DNA from: a virus
Reading direction: 5' to 3' (one strand)
IMG/VR virus record: IMGVR_UViG_3300017764_000130
Location: 1-22,266 of that record
DNA: 22,266 bases
The notes under the pieces are model-generated. The model saw nothing but the letters and a program-made list of their open reading frames with translations. It did not search any database and was not told the DNA's origin. Below, piece by piece: positions 1-5,763 of the stretch; the stretch's first letter is position 1, and every line of letters begins with the position of its first letter. A program made the translations under genes and the position numbers.

Positions 1-640
1 CAACCGTCGAAGTCGTACCAATGGTTTTTAAGACACCAAGACGAACCGTTGATAGTGACGCAGCCGTTGCAATCGAAGCAGCACTAGGGGTAACGGTTTG
101 CGATGATGTATCAGTAAAGCTAGCGCTGGCTTCAAGAGTTGCAGCGGGTGGGGTCACGCTAACCGGGGCATCTGGGCACGTGAAATAGACCCAAGAGACC
201 CGTGTCTCCGATCCCATTGTCATTGAGTCCTCAGCGGAAATCTGAAGCCTTAGATCGGCGTAATCAGATGCACTAATTCCTGCCGCTTCGCTAGTACTCA
301 AGGTCATCGTGTAGTTTGCAAAGCTTGTCGTCGGTGTGAAGCTTGCGGTCTTAATTGTTCCAGAACTAGTTCCGAGCGCTACGCTCAGAGTTACGCTCCC
401 CGAGTACGAATCTGTATAGGCTCGCACGAGTACAGTGTGAGCCGTCGTTGCGCCCGGATCAGTTACAGAGCTTAGCTCTACTTGGCAAGATTGATCTGTG
501 CCAAAATAGTCATCGGTAACGCTGATGTAGTCTGCATCAGTTGCAGACGTTTCATCAATTACTCCGTATAACGTCGAACCAGAGTTTGGTGACCAGTTTC
601 CCGTCGATACGTCTGCGTCAGGTCTAGCGAATTGAGCCAT
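1..640 (-). CDS. Virion structural protein, beta-rich, partial (C-terminus beyond the window)
   Basis: The frame is open from an ATG at 638-640 to the window edge, so the stop lies outside and at least 213 residues are present. The N-terminus (MAQFARPDADVSTGNWSP, then GSTLYGVIDE) and the next 150 residues are rich in Thr, Ser, Val and Asp with alternating polar and hydrophobic residues, as in a beta-sandwich. Around residue 165 it changes to an Ala/Thr/Ser/Pro-rich low-complexity stretch. From memory, 'D.STG.W.P..GSTLYG.IDE' occurs in phage structural proteins found near tail fibres; this is family recognition, not proof. A weak Shine-Dalgarno (CAGGGA) precedes the ATG. A strong terminator (666-693) lies just upstream, so the gene either relies on readthrough or has its own promoter in the short gap. 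It could be a fibre, decoration or adhesin-like protein. Confidence 0.7.
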   Translation of the reverse strand, partial: MAQFARPDADVSTGNWSPNSGSTLYGVIDETSATDADYISVTDDYFGTDQSCQVELSSVTDPGATTAHTVLVRAYTDSYSGSVTLSVALGTSSGTIKTASFTPTTSFANYTMTLSTSEAAGISASDYADLRLQISAEDSMTMGSETRVSWVYFTCPDAPVSVTPPAATLEASASFTDTSSQTVTPSAASIATAASLSTVRLGVLKTIGTTSTV

Positions 641-665
641 TGAAATCCCTGTTTCTAAATCACAT

Positions 666-693
666 AAAAAAACGGCGGCAGTATTTGCCGCCG
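666..693 (-). terminator. Rho-independent terminator, strong on the minus strand
   Basis: A perfect 8-bp GC-rich stem (CGGCGGCA at 673-680, TGCCGCCG at 686-693) closes a 5-nt loop. On the minus strand it is followed by seven T residues (666-672). On the plus strand CTGTTTTT follows, so it may work weakly in both directions. It sits 33 bases after the stop of the 727-1179 gene and ends leftward transcription there. Confidence 0.85.
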
Positions 694-726
694 CTGTTTT
701 TAGTGCGGCAATATCAACTAAATGAC

Positions 727-1179
727 TTAGCTAGGCTCGTTGAGATCAATTTCACAGGCTTGGATCGTCAGGGTCTGAGTGTCTGAAACAGTTCGGTCAG
801 ACGAGAGATCAAAGTACGCAATGATATTGGCAGAGCTGGTGTTACCGTCCATTAATGCAGCCCACCTTGCACCGTCGCCAGAGGCTGGAATGTTACCACC
901 TGAAGCCGTCCAAGTGACATTGGAGACGACGACCTTCGCGCCGATTGTCGAGTCTTCTTCACTTACCGTGAAATCGGTATCAGCGGTCAATGATGACCCT
1001 CCGGAGGTGTACCCATTGCCTGCACCTATCTCGGTGAGCTGGCTCATAGTGTTCGTGGCCTTGGTCGGACTGGTTGCCGATGTGAACAGTGCCAGGTAGT
1101 AAGTTGACGGTACTGTCGTAGCGTCGAAGGAATATTTGAGGAGTTGATACTTTCCTCGGTCGGTTGTACCGCTTGCCAT
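727..1179 (-). CDS. Small phage virion protein (150 aa), function not assigned
   Basis: The 150-residue product begins MASGTTDRGKYQLLKYSFDA and continues TYYLALFTSA. The pattern of a short N-terminal helix, 'YYLALFTS..SPTKAT', a Gly/Tyr-rich turn (GAGNGYTSGG), 'VTWTASGG', and a final beta strand on 'TLTIQACEIDLNEP' matches a widespread phage family of about 120-150 residues, usually annotated as a tail or head structural protein. The match is by pattern only. The start is an ATG with GGAG 8 nt upstream. The gene follows the small early-region genes after a 71-bp gap with no obvious terminator and is closed by the terminator at 666-693. With the next gene leftward it forms a small structural block. 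Confidence 0.7.
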   Translation of the reverse strand: MASGTTDRGKYQLLKYSFDATTVPSTYYLALFTSATSPTKATNTMSQLTEIGAGNGYTSGGSSLTADTDFTVSEEDSTIGAKVVVSNVTWTASGGNIPASGDGARWAALMDGNTSSANIIAYFDLSSDRTVSDTQTLTIQACEIDLNEPS

Positions 1180-1250
1180 TTGAATGCTCCAGTGAAGAGG
1201 TGTAATTACCCCGTTTATTCTTCAAATCGCGGGTTCGGTTGCAACAACGC

Positions 1251-1490
1251 TTAGCCTGATGCTTTGCGTCTTTGGAGGTCTAGGAGCTTCTCTCGATACC
1301 AGTTGAGCTTTTGTAGATTAAGCTCGATGTCTTCGACGCTGTCGGCCTTGAGGTCGTGCCGGTAGAGATACTTGTGGACGTTGAACATACAGGCGTGTAT
1401 GCCTGCGTCTATCCCTGCCCAATCAACGAAAGAATCGAAGCACTCAACAGCGCCTCGATTCTTGTAATGTTCTGGGTTGTCTTTAGGCAA
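1251..1490 (-). CDS. DUF3310-like phage protein
   Basis: The 79-residue product has the DUF3310 (SaV-like) layout: 'NPEHYKNRGAVECFDS' near the N-terminus, a middle 'GIHACMFNVHKYLYRHDLK', then 'DLQKLNWYREKL'-type spacing (NLQKLNWYREKLLDLQRR) at the end. In the family the HY, EC.D, NV.KYL.R and L.K..WY..KL positions are the conserved ones, and all are visible. The molecular role of DUF3310 is not settled; members occur in phage early or nucleotide-metabolism regions. The start is TTG at 1488-1490, chosen because GGAG lies 7 nt upstream and it begins 4 nt after the stop of the HTH gene, which suggests coupled translation. Confidence 0.8.
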   Translation of the reverse strand: MPKDNPEHYKNRGAVECFDSFVDWAGIDAGIHACMFNVHKYLYRHDLKADSVEDIELNLQKLNWYREKLLDLQRRKASG

Positions 1491-1494
1491 TGCG

Positions 1495-1698
1495 TCACTC
1501 CTGCAAAGTTACCACCGCCTTTATACCTACGGCCTTACACATTTGAAACAACAGCTCCCAAGTCGGGTCAACCTTGCCGTTTTCCACCCGCCACCAAGTG
1601 GGTTGGCTGACGCTTGCCTTCTGAGCAGAGGCAACAGTTGTCCAGCCTTTTGTTTTGCGTGCCTTAATTATCCGTTTGACAATCTGGTTTTTGGTCAT
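1495..1698 (-). CDS. XRE-type helix-turn-helix protein
   Basis: This 67-residue protein is essentially one Cro/CI-like HTH domain. An N-terminal basic helix (QIVKRIIKARKTKGW) is followed by the turn 'ASAQKASVSQPTWWRVENGK' and 'PTWELLFQMCKAVGI'. The 'Q..AS.SQPTWWRVENGKVDPTW' stretch is the recognition-helix and turn signature. It could repress the promoter at 2384-2411 or act on the lysis/lysogeny switch; neither target can be read from the sequence. ATG start with GGAG 8 nt upstream, in a leader similar to those of the next two genes upstream. Confidence 0.8.
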   Translation of the reverse strand: MTKNQIVKRIIKARKTKGWTTVASAQKASVSQPTWWRVENGKVDPTWELLFQMCKAVGIKAVVTLQE

Positions 1699-1739
1699 TT
1701 CTAATTCTCCGATAGTTGTGCCGCTTGGCGGGGGGCTGG

Positions 1740-1952
1740 TTAACTACTTTTATATGTCTGTCTGTCAAAGTAAACCTCTAAATTCAAATGATGATTTACG
1801 TAACGAACCACGAGGTTTTTAAGTCCCAAATCATCGTCTAGCTCGATCATGTAGTCGTCTAAAAGTTCTTCGGTTGCGAATGTTTTTCTTACCGTTTTTT
1901 GGCTTTCGCCTTTGAGGTGGTAGATCAACTCAAATTGATGTTGCATAGTCAT
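1740..1952 (-). CDS. Hypothetical acidic small protein (70 aa)
   Basis: I do not recognise this gene. The product begins MTMQHQFELIYHLKG and contains an acidic helix (ATEELLDDYMIELDDDLG), then VVRYVNHHLNLEVYF. There are no cysteines and no membrane segment. The pattern (beta hairpin, acidic helix, beta) could be a small adaptor or inhibitor fold. The ATG at 1950-1952 has GGAG 7 nt upstream. Its 38-base leader closely resembles that of the gene at 2001-2339, suggesting duplication of an expression leader. It is in the transcript of the promoter at 2384-2411. Confidence 0.6.
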   Translation of the reverse strand: MTMQHQFELIYHLKGESQKTVRKTFATEELLDDYMIELDDDLGLKNLVVRYVNHHLNLEVYFDRQTYKSS

Positions 1953-2000
1953 TTTGTTTCTCCGAGTTTAGATGCCGTTGTTTCCTTTGTTTCGCGCTGT

Positions 2001-2339
2001 TTATTTGTTAGCACCCTTTCCTTTTGAAGCACGTTCTGTCGCAAGGCTAATCGCCTGCGTAATCGCTTTGTCACGATCCTGAGTCCACCCGTTATGAATC
2101 ATCTTTTCGTGACCAGCTTGCAGTGCCTCAACCGCCGAATCATACAATCCGACCGTGCTACCGTAGGCAACTTGGCAATACCACTCACCAATCGTCTCAG
2201 GGTAGTCGGATTCAATTGCGGTTATTTCAGCTTCGTCAACCTTCGGGCAAAATTTGCCGATAGGTGCAAATTCGTTAGAACCTGCGTTTTCTTTGCGGAC
2301 ACTGTCCGCGCGGTAATATGTTCTGTTCGTAGTACTCAT
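2001..2339 (-). CDS. Hypothetical protein (112 aa), first gene behind a strong promoter
   Basis: I do not recognise this gene. It starts MSTTNRTYYRADSVRKENAG and has a middle 'YPETIGEWYCQVAYGSTVGL' followed by two amphipathic helices (DSAVEALQAGHEKMI, DRDKAITQAISLATERASKG). The ATG at 2337-2339 is preferred over one two codons upstream because GGAG is 8 nt away; the upstream ATG would be only 2 nt from it. It is the first gene downstream of the best sigma-70 promoter in the window, with a predicted leader of about 35 nt. Strong early expression next to an HTH gene and a DUF3310 gene is the kind of setting where small host-takeover proteins are found, but no function is visible. Confidence 0.6.
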   Translation of the reverse strand: MSTTNRTYYRADSVRKENAGSNEFAPIGKFCPKVDEAEITAIESDYPETIGEWYCQVAYGSTVGLYDSAVEALQAGHEKMIHNGWTQDRDKAITQAISLATERASKGKGANK

Positions 2340-2383
2340 TTTCATTTCTCCGATGTTTGGGTGTCGTTGTTTTGTATGATTGA

Positions 2384-2411
2384 ATTATACACGCTGTGTA
2401 TCTTATGTCAA
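2384..2411 (-). promoter_or_regulatory. Consensus sigma-70 promoter driving the 2339-to-1251 gene set
   Basis: On the minus strand TTGACA (2406-2411) and TATAAT (2384-2389) both match the consensus exactly and are 16 bp apart. The predicted start is near 2377, about 35 nt before the first gene's Shine-Dalgarno and ATG. This is the clearest promoter in the window and divides the long early operon from the short gene set to its left. Confidence 0.85.
2387..2401. promoter_or_regulatory. Palindromic operator candidate inside the promoter
   Basis: ATACAC-GCT-GTGTAT is a perfect 6-bp inverted repeat with a 3-nt centre. It overlaps the -10 box and lies in the spacer, so a bound dimer would block RNA polymerase. 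An adjacent AT-rich 10-bp palindrome (GTATATATAC, 2415-2424) lies just upstream of the -35 box. The HTH protein encoded in this transcript (1495-1698) is the obvious candidate binder, which would make it autoregulated. The site is seen; the regulator is inferred. Confidence 0.5.
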
Positions 2412-2474
2412 TCGGTATATATACGCCCAATGTATAATTAATTCGAGATAAATAAAGAAAGTTTTAACGCTCTT

Positions 2475-2921
2475 TTAAGGTATCGAGATAAAGTTCGACC
2501 GGTTAAGAAGCACTATAGGCTTATTATCAAATACCCAGCGTCTATGCTTACGTTGAAGCCAGCGCGTTTCGAGAATGTCGTTTTTTATCTCGGGATTTAT
2601 CGGGGTGAGAAAGAGCTTGTCGTCCGTGTAGCTCACAGCTAACCAGACTGGTACAGGAGTCCACGAAGCATAATTGAGCAAATCGATCAGCTTGCTCTGG
2701 TCAATCATCACGTTATTAAACCGGTCAGAGTTAAACGTCCTCGACTTACACTCCAGATAACCCGTAATTGAATGGCCTGCGCAAATGGCAAAGTCAACCG
2801 GCTGATTTCCTGCCAGCTTGTTAAAGGTTCGTTTGCGGTTCTTATGCTCATCGAGCCAGACCTTCATTCGGTCAGCAATTGCTTGCTCGTGATCTCGGTC
2901 GGCTTCGGTTTCAAACAACAT
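2475..2921 (-). CDS. PD-(D/E)XK nuclease-like protein
   Basis: The 148-residue product shows a plausible PD-(D/E)XK core: an N-terminal helix with acidic residues (DHEQAIADRM, residues 10-19), D43 in PVDFAIC, then E57 and K59 in GYLECKSR, followed by a helix with 'IDQSKLIDL'. This order (helix, D-strand, E.K-strand, Q-helix) is typical of phage resolvase or recombination nucleases. The start is the ATG at 2919-2921 because AGGGGG lies about 8 nt upstream and it overlaps the stop of the preceding gene by 11 bp; an in-frame ATG at 3029 would overlap that gene too far. It is the last gene of the long early operon. Alternatives are a VRR-NUC-like or restriction-like nuclease. The substrate is unknown. 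Confidence 0.6.
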   Translation of the reverse strand: MLFETEADRDHEQAIADRMKVWLDEHKNRKRTFNKLAGNQPVDFAICAGHSITGYLECKSRTFNSDRFNNVMIDQSKLIDLLNYASWTPVPVWLAVSYTDDKLFLTPINPEIKNDILETRWLQRKHRRWVFDNKPIVLLNRSNFISIP

Positions 2922-3183
2922 AATCACGCCCCCTGCTCGCTGGTATGTGGTTAGCCGCAAACCTAACGATATCCTTAAGGAATCTAAGGTTCGTCGGATC
3001 GGCTGCAAGCGTCGCAGCTCGCAAGTCATTGCGGACGACGGCCTTAACGAAAGAGCCTAAATGCTTCGGATCAATGTCACCGACGGCATACTCGTTGATT
3101 ACTCGGAGGATGCGTGCCAGGTGCTGCTTCTCCTGATGCGTAGCTGCGAGCCTGTCGAGCGTTTCAAATACGGGGTCACTCAT
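2911..3183 (-). CDS. Hypothetical helical protein (90 aa)
   Basis: I do not recognise this gene. The 90-residue product is predicted to be almost entirely helical (VFETLDRLAATHQEKQHLAR, DPKHLGSFVKAVVRND, LRFLKDIVRFAANHIP) with no cysteines. It overlaps the nuclease-like gene downstream by 11 bp and the one upstream by 8 bp, so it is embedded between two PD-(D/E)XK-like genes and is probably translated with them. A partner or regulatory subunit for one of these nucleases is possible, but that rests on position alone. Confidence 0.6.
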   Translation of the reverse strand: MSDPVFETLDRLAATHQEKQHLARILRVINEYAVGDIDPKHLGSFVKAVVRNDLRAATLAADPTNLRFLKDIVRFAANHIPASRGRDYVV

Positions 3184-3553
3184 TTAATTCACCTTCCGCT
3201 TCATCGACGATTCTTACTATTAGCCTCGATAAGTTGACCAGCTCCTCAAGCTCAACTATTACGATCCACTGCCGTAAGTTCATGCGGTGCATAACGACCG
3301 GCACGTCTTCCTTTTTGGCGTCGTCAATTGCCTGATCAAGCCACTTGTACAGGGTCGTTGTTCCTGACTCCTGACGTTTGCATTCAACGTGCAACCCGTC
3401 CAGCACGCCGTCAGCTCCAAGCACGTCGCCGTGGTCTCCGTCGCTGCCGCAATACTGCCGACTCCGGTAGACGCTGCCCTCTGGCAGGCTCAAGACCTTT
3501 GCAAGACGTTTGGCAAGCTCTCGCTCTGCGCCAGCCCCTTTAGTGCGTTGCAT
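3176..3553 (-). CDS. Holliday-junction-resolvase-like PD-(D/E)XK nuclease
   Basis: The 125-residue product has 'KGAGAERELAKRLAK' at the start, 'YRSRQYCGSDGDHGDVLG' in the middle, and 'LHVECKRQE' after it. This corresponds to E10, D43, E57, K59 and Q61 of the PD-(D/E)XK fold as used by Hjc-like and phage 'ERE-LA..L' endonucleases, followed by a helix with Q74 (LDQAIDDAKK). It would cleave branched DNA from replication or recombination. The ATG at 3551-3553 was chosen because family members begin close to the KG.G.ERELA motif and GGGAAG precedes it; an in-frame ATG at 3607 would place 18 extra residues inside the methyltransferase. It overlaps the methyltransferase end by 14 bp. The precise substrate is inferred. 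Confidence 0.7.
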   Translation of the reverse strand: MQRTKGAGAERELAKRLAKVLSLPEGSVYRSRQYCGSDGDHGDVLGADGVLDGLHVECKRQESGTTTLYKWLDQAIDDAKKEDVPVVMHRMNLRQWIVIVELEELVNLSRLIVRIVDEAEGELNE

Positions 3554-4409
3554 TCTTCCCATTACTTTTTTCCCATTCGAGAATTCTTTCACCAAGAAAT
3601 TGCGCAACTTGTGGTACTACTGCATTACCTAAGCATTTAAGTCTGTCCAACCTTCTGGGAACCCCATCAGCCACTCGACCCACGTCGGGTTCAACTGCCC
3701 AGAATTTCCTGAGGTTCTCACGGCTTCGCGTAAGTTTCCCCGATAAGCCTTGGAACCTAGAAACCGGTTTTTCGGTGAACCTTTCCCGTCCGACGCCGTG
3801 GGAGTCGGCCACCTTCGTATTGGTGTTTTGCTCAAACTGTCGTTCGCTGCAGCCCCCAAGTTCCAACCGTGTGTTCCGTTGCGATGACTCGGAGCTACTC
3901 CCGTTCCACCCGTCATCGCTGTCGCAGTGGGCCACAATAAACACCCTGTCACGTCGGTGAGGCGCACCAACGGCTGCCGCTGGTATGCAATGCCATTCTG
4001 CGTCATACCCGATCTCGGCCAATGATCCGAGAACTTCATCCAACCCCCGAACAAGCAACGCTGCGACGTTCTCCAGTAATAAATACCTTGGCTGGAGTCT
4101 CTCTGTAATTCGCACAACTTCGTAAAATAAACCACTTCTCTCACCTTTTAAGCCTGCGCCCTTACCGGCTGCGCTAATGTCTTGACAGGGGAAGCCCGCA
4201 CAAATTAAGTCAACTTTCCACTGTTCAACGGCGGTCGGTGGAAACGTGCAAACATCATCGTGCCGCCGAACCTCCGGCCAATGCTTTTTCAATACCTTCA
4301 ACGCAAAGCTGTCATTCTCGACCTGCCAAGAGACCTCAAAACCACCAGTACGTTCCAGACCCAATCCAAAACCACCGATGCCCGCAAATAACTCACCGAC
4401 TTTCAGCAC
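3540..4409 (-). CDS. dcm: DNA (cytosine-5-)-methyltransferase
   Basis: The 289-residue C5-methyltransferase has its motifs in order: motif I FAGIGGFGLGLE (8-19, SAM binding), VEND (30-33), motif IV GFPCQDIS with catalytic C75, motif VI ENV (113-115), motif VIII-type PHRRDRVFIVAH (150-161), a short target-recognition region (about 165-235) and motif X LGNAVVPQVA (260-269). No good motif IX is visible in this frame, while a motif-IX-like sequence lies in an overlapping frame (see 3629-4144). The start is GTG with GGAGG 7 nt upstream and a 17-bp overlap with the gene before it. Its likely role is to protect phage DNA from host restriction, or occasionally regulation. It lies in the early operon beside a Vsr-like nuclease gene and two PD-(D/E)XK genes. 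Target specificity cannot be read. Confidence 0.93.
   Translation of the reverse strand: MLKVGELFAGIGGFGLGLERTGGFEVSWQVENDSFALKVLKKHWPEVRRHDDVCTFPPTAVEQWKVDLICAGFPCQDISAAGKGAGLKGERSGLFYEVVRITERLQPRYLLLENVAALLVRGLDEVLGSLAEIGYDAEWHCIPAAAVGAPHRRDRVFIVAHCDSDDGWNGSSSESSQRNTRLELGGCSERQFEQNTNTKVADSHGVGRERFTEKPVSRFQGLSGKLTRSRENLRKFWAVEPDVGRVADGVPRRLDRLKCLGNAVVPQVAQFLGERILEWEKSNGKNATH
3629..4144 (-). CDS. Overlapping-frame protein within the methyltransferase gene (candidate)
   Basis: This 171-codon frame lies wholly inside the methyltransferase gene, shifted +1, over methyltransferase codons 89-260. It starts at a GTG with only a weak ribosome site. Its translation does not look like a random shadow: 'HWPRSGMTQNGIAYQRQPLV', then LWPTATA, 'RWPTPTASDGKG' and 'LNPTWVEWLMGFPEGWTDLN'. 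I recall this set in proteins annotated as methyltransferases or hypothetical proteins next to dcm-type genes, and the last part resembles C5-methyltransferase motif IX. It could be a separate overlapping gene, a relic of an ancestral frame in which motifs IX and X were joined, or a sequence similar by chance because the main frame is conserved. Expression is unproven. Confidence 0.3.
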   Translation of the reverse strand: MREVVYFTKLCELQRDSSQGIYYWRTSQRCLFGGWMKFSDHWPRSGMTQNGIAYQRQPLVRLTDVTGCLLWPTATAMTGGTGVAPSHRNGTHGWNLGAAANDSLSKTPIRRWPTPTASDGKGSPKNRFLGSKAYRGNLREAVRTSGNSGQLNPTWVEWLMGFPEGWTDLNA

Positions 4410-4584
4410 TTGACGCCTCCCTGAATTGATAACAGAGGTCTTTGCTCTCTGCTGCCGTCAAACAAAATTCACCGGTTTCTGTGGCAACGATTATCTTGCC
4501 GTTTTCAACCCAGACAAATTGCTGGTAGACCTTCTCCTGCGTTAAGGCGCTCATACGTATGCAGTTACCGCTTCTAGCGTTCAT
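4393..4584 (-). CDS. Hypothetical small protein (63 aa)
   Basis: I do not recognise this gene. The product contains 'VYQQFVWVENGKIIVATETGEFCLTAAESKDLCYQFREA', which reads as a beta hairpin followed by a helix. The ATG at 4582-4584 has GGAG 7 nt upstream and overlaps the stop of the zinc-ribbon nuclease gene by 11 bp; its own 3' end overlaps the methyltransferase start by 17 bp. It therefore bridges the nuclease and methyltransferase genes in one coupled unit. It could be a cofactor for either, but nothing in the sequence says so. Confidence 0.6.
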   Translation of the reverse strand: MNARSGNCIRMSALTQEKVYQQFVWVENGKIIVATETGEFCLTAAESKDLCYQFREASSAESR

Positions 4585-5530
4585 CTTTTGGCTCCGTTCG
4601 TCTGTCGGCTATCGTGTTGCCTACGCCCCAATCACTTAACCTCATCACTCGTTTTGATTCCCCAGCCCTTAACTTGGTCAGATGAAACTCAAGCTGATTT
4701 AAGGTCGGAGTCCGACTGTTGCTCTTGATTACCAGCAACTTCCAACCGGCTTGCTTAATGTTTCTGTTCCGGGTTCTGTCTTCAGCGGATCGGTGGGCGT
4801 GCCAGTGCCAGCCGTCGTATTCAATCGCTATTCGCTCCTCGACTAACGCAATGTCTACCCGATGCGATGCAATGACGTAGTTAAGCTCTCCGTTTAACAT
4901 TTCAGCAATCGCAATCTGTGCTTTACTGACGAGCTTGCCGTTGCGATACGGCGGGCAATTAGGACACCCAGCGTAATTCCTTACGTGACGGTAAGCCTTT
5001 CGGAGAGTGCAACCATTGGGGCAAGCCCAAGTACCAACTGTGAAGACATTCTTGGGGACTTTTCGCTCTTTGAAGACCAAACCGTTTTTCTGCTCAATAG
5101 CTTGATAATCACTGAGCTTCAGAGACCTGTTTTCAAGGTTGCATTGTTGGCAATTTTTGCCTCGTCTTAACGAGTCGTACGACTTAAACGTCTTGTGACC
5201 GTTTGGGCAAATCCAAGTAGCGGCAATTTCAGTCCTGTCTGGGCATACCCCAACTAGCTTGTAACCCTTAGCTTCCCCAAGCCGAAGATAATCGTCTCGG
5301 TGCTTCCGTTTTCTGTCGGCCATTCTTCGAACCGAACACTTAGGGCAACTTGAGCCGTCTCGGATCGTGGCAAACGTCGTAAACCAAACGTGACCACAAC
5401 TGCACTTCCATTTGGTTTTACAAAAGCGCGTATTTTCAGGCAGTGTTTTACCTAGCCACGTATAACCACGACTCTCTGCAAGCTCGTAGTAATCTGCTAT
5501 CGTTCTTCTTCTGGGCAAAATTGCTATCAT
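4574..5530 (-). CDS. Triple zinc-ribbon protein fused to a Vsr/DUF559-like nuclease
   Basis: The 318-residue product has three copies of a unit of about 60 residues (about 11-65, 79-130, 140-192). Each opens with a DYY/DYL/DYQ helix and contains a zinc ribbon: C43/C45 with C62/C65, C108 with C127/C130, and C170/C174 with C189/C192. This resembles the 'probable zinc-ribbon' repeats found in DNA-binding phage and mobile-element proteins. The C-terminal part (200-275) has HRVDIALVEERIAIEYDGWH and 'EDRTRNRNIKQAGWKLLVI', the Vsr/DUF559 form of the PD-(D/E)XK fold, with D226, E237, D239 and a WHWHAH stretch like the Vsr WH.H. The ATG at 5528-5530 overlaps the previous stop (ATGA) and has GGGGAG 6 nt upstream. 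It may be a nicking nuclease targeted by zinc ribbons; homing, restriction and mismatch repair are all possible. Confidence 0.75.
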   Translation of the reverse strand: MIAILPRRRTIADYYELAESRGYTWLGKTLPENTRFCKTKWKCSCGHVWFTTFATIRDGSSCPKCSVRRMADRKRKHRDDYLRLGEAKGYKLVGVCPDRTEIAATWICPNGHKTFKSYDSLRRGKNCQQCNLENRSLKLSDYQAIEQKNGLVFKERKVPKNVFTVGTWACPNGCTLRKAYRHVRNYAGCPNCPPYRNGKLVSKAQIAIAEMLNGELNYVIASHRVDIALVEERIAIEYDGWHWHAHRSAEDRTRNRNIKQAGWKLLVIKSNSRTPTLNQLEFHLTKLRAGESKRVMRLSDWGVGNTIADRRTEPKDER

Positions 5531-5763
5531 TGTTTCTCCCCACATTTCCAACACTGTACGGCGCTCGTTGCAAGAAAGACTTTGCAATCTAGGTTCATGC
5601 AACTGACTAGGCCGTTATCCGCATCACTAAACTGTTTGTCGTTAGTGATATAGGCGTAAAAGCACGTTTGGCAAAACCAGCCGTTGTAACTTCGATCACG
5701 GACTAAACGCCTGTGATCTGATGCCCACTTTTTGCACCAATCGCAACGACCAGCAGTATTCAC
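5527..5763 (-). CDS. Small zinc-binding protein (78 aa)
   Basis: The 78-residue protein has clear cysteine pairs: CDWC (7-10), CQTC in 'GWFCQTCF', CMNLDC and CWKC near the C-terminus. This suggests two zinc sites, each from two pairs. No catalytic motif is visible. The start is GTG at 5761-5763, sharing bases with the TGA of the upstream gene (GTGA), and its own TGA overlaps the start of the nuclease gene (ATGA). The cluster of three consecutive cysteine-pair genes (this one, the Lar-like gene and the zinc-ribbon nuclease) is notable. Probable nucleic-acid or protein binding; not recognised further. Confidence 0.65.
   Translation of the reverse strand: MNTAGRCDWCKKWASDHRRLVRDRSYNGWFCQTCFYAYITNDKQFSDADNGLVSCMNLDCKVFLATSAVQCWKCGEKQ

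Noticed and set aside
1220-1250. GGTTCGGTTGCAACAAC stretch as a tRNA fragment
   Set aside because: It resembles a T-arm for a few bases only; I could not build acceptor or anticodon stems. I recognised no tRNA or rRNA gene anywhere, although a dedicated search was not possible.
2433-2438. Plus-strand TATAAT as a rightward promoter
   Set aside because: No acceptable -35 lies 15-19 bp upstream, and no rightward gene follows.
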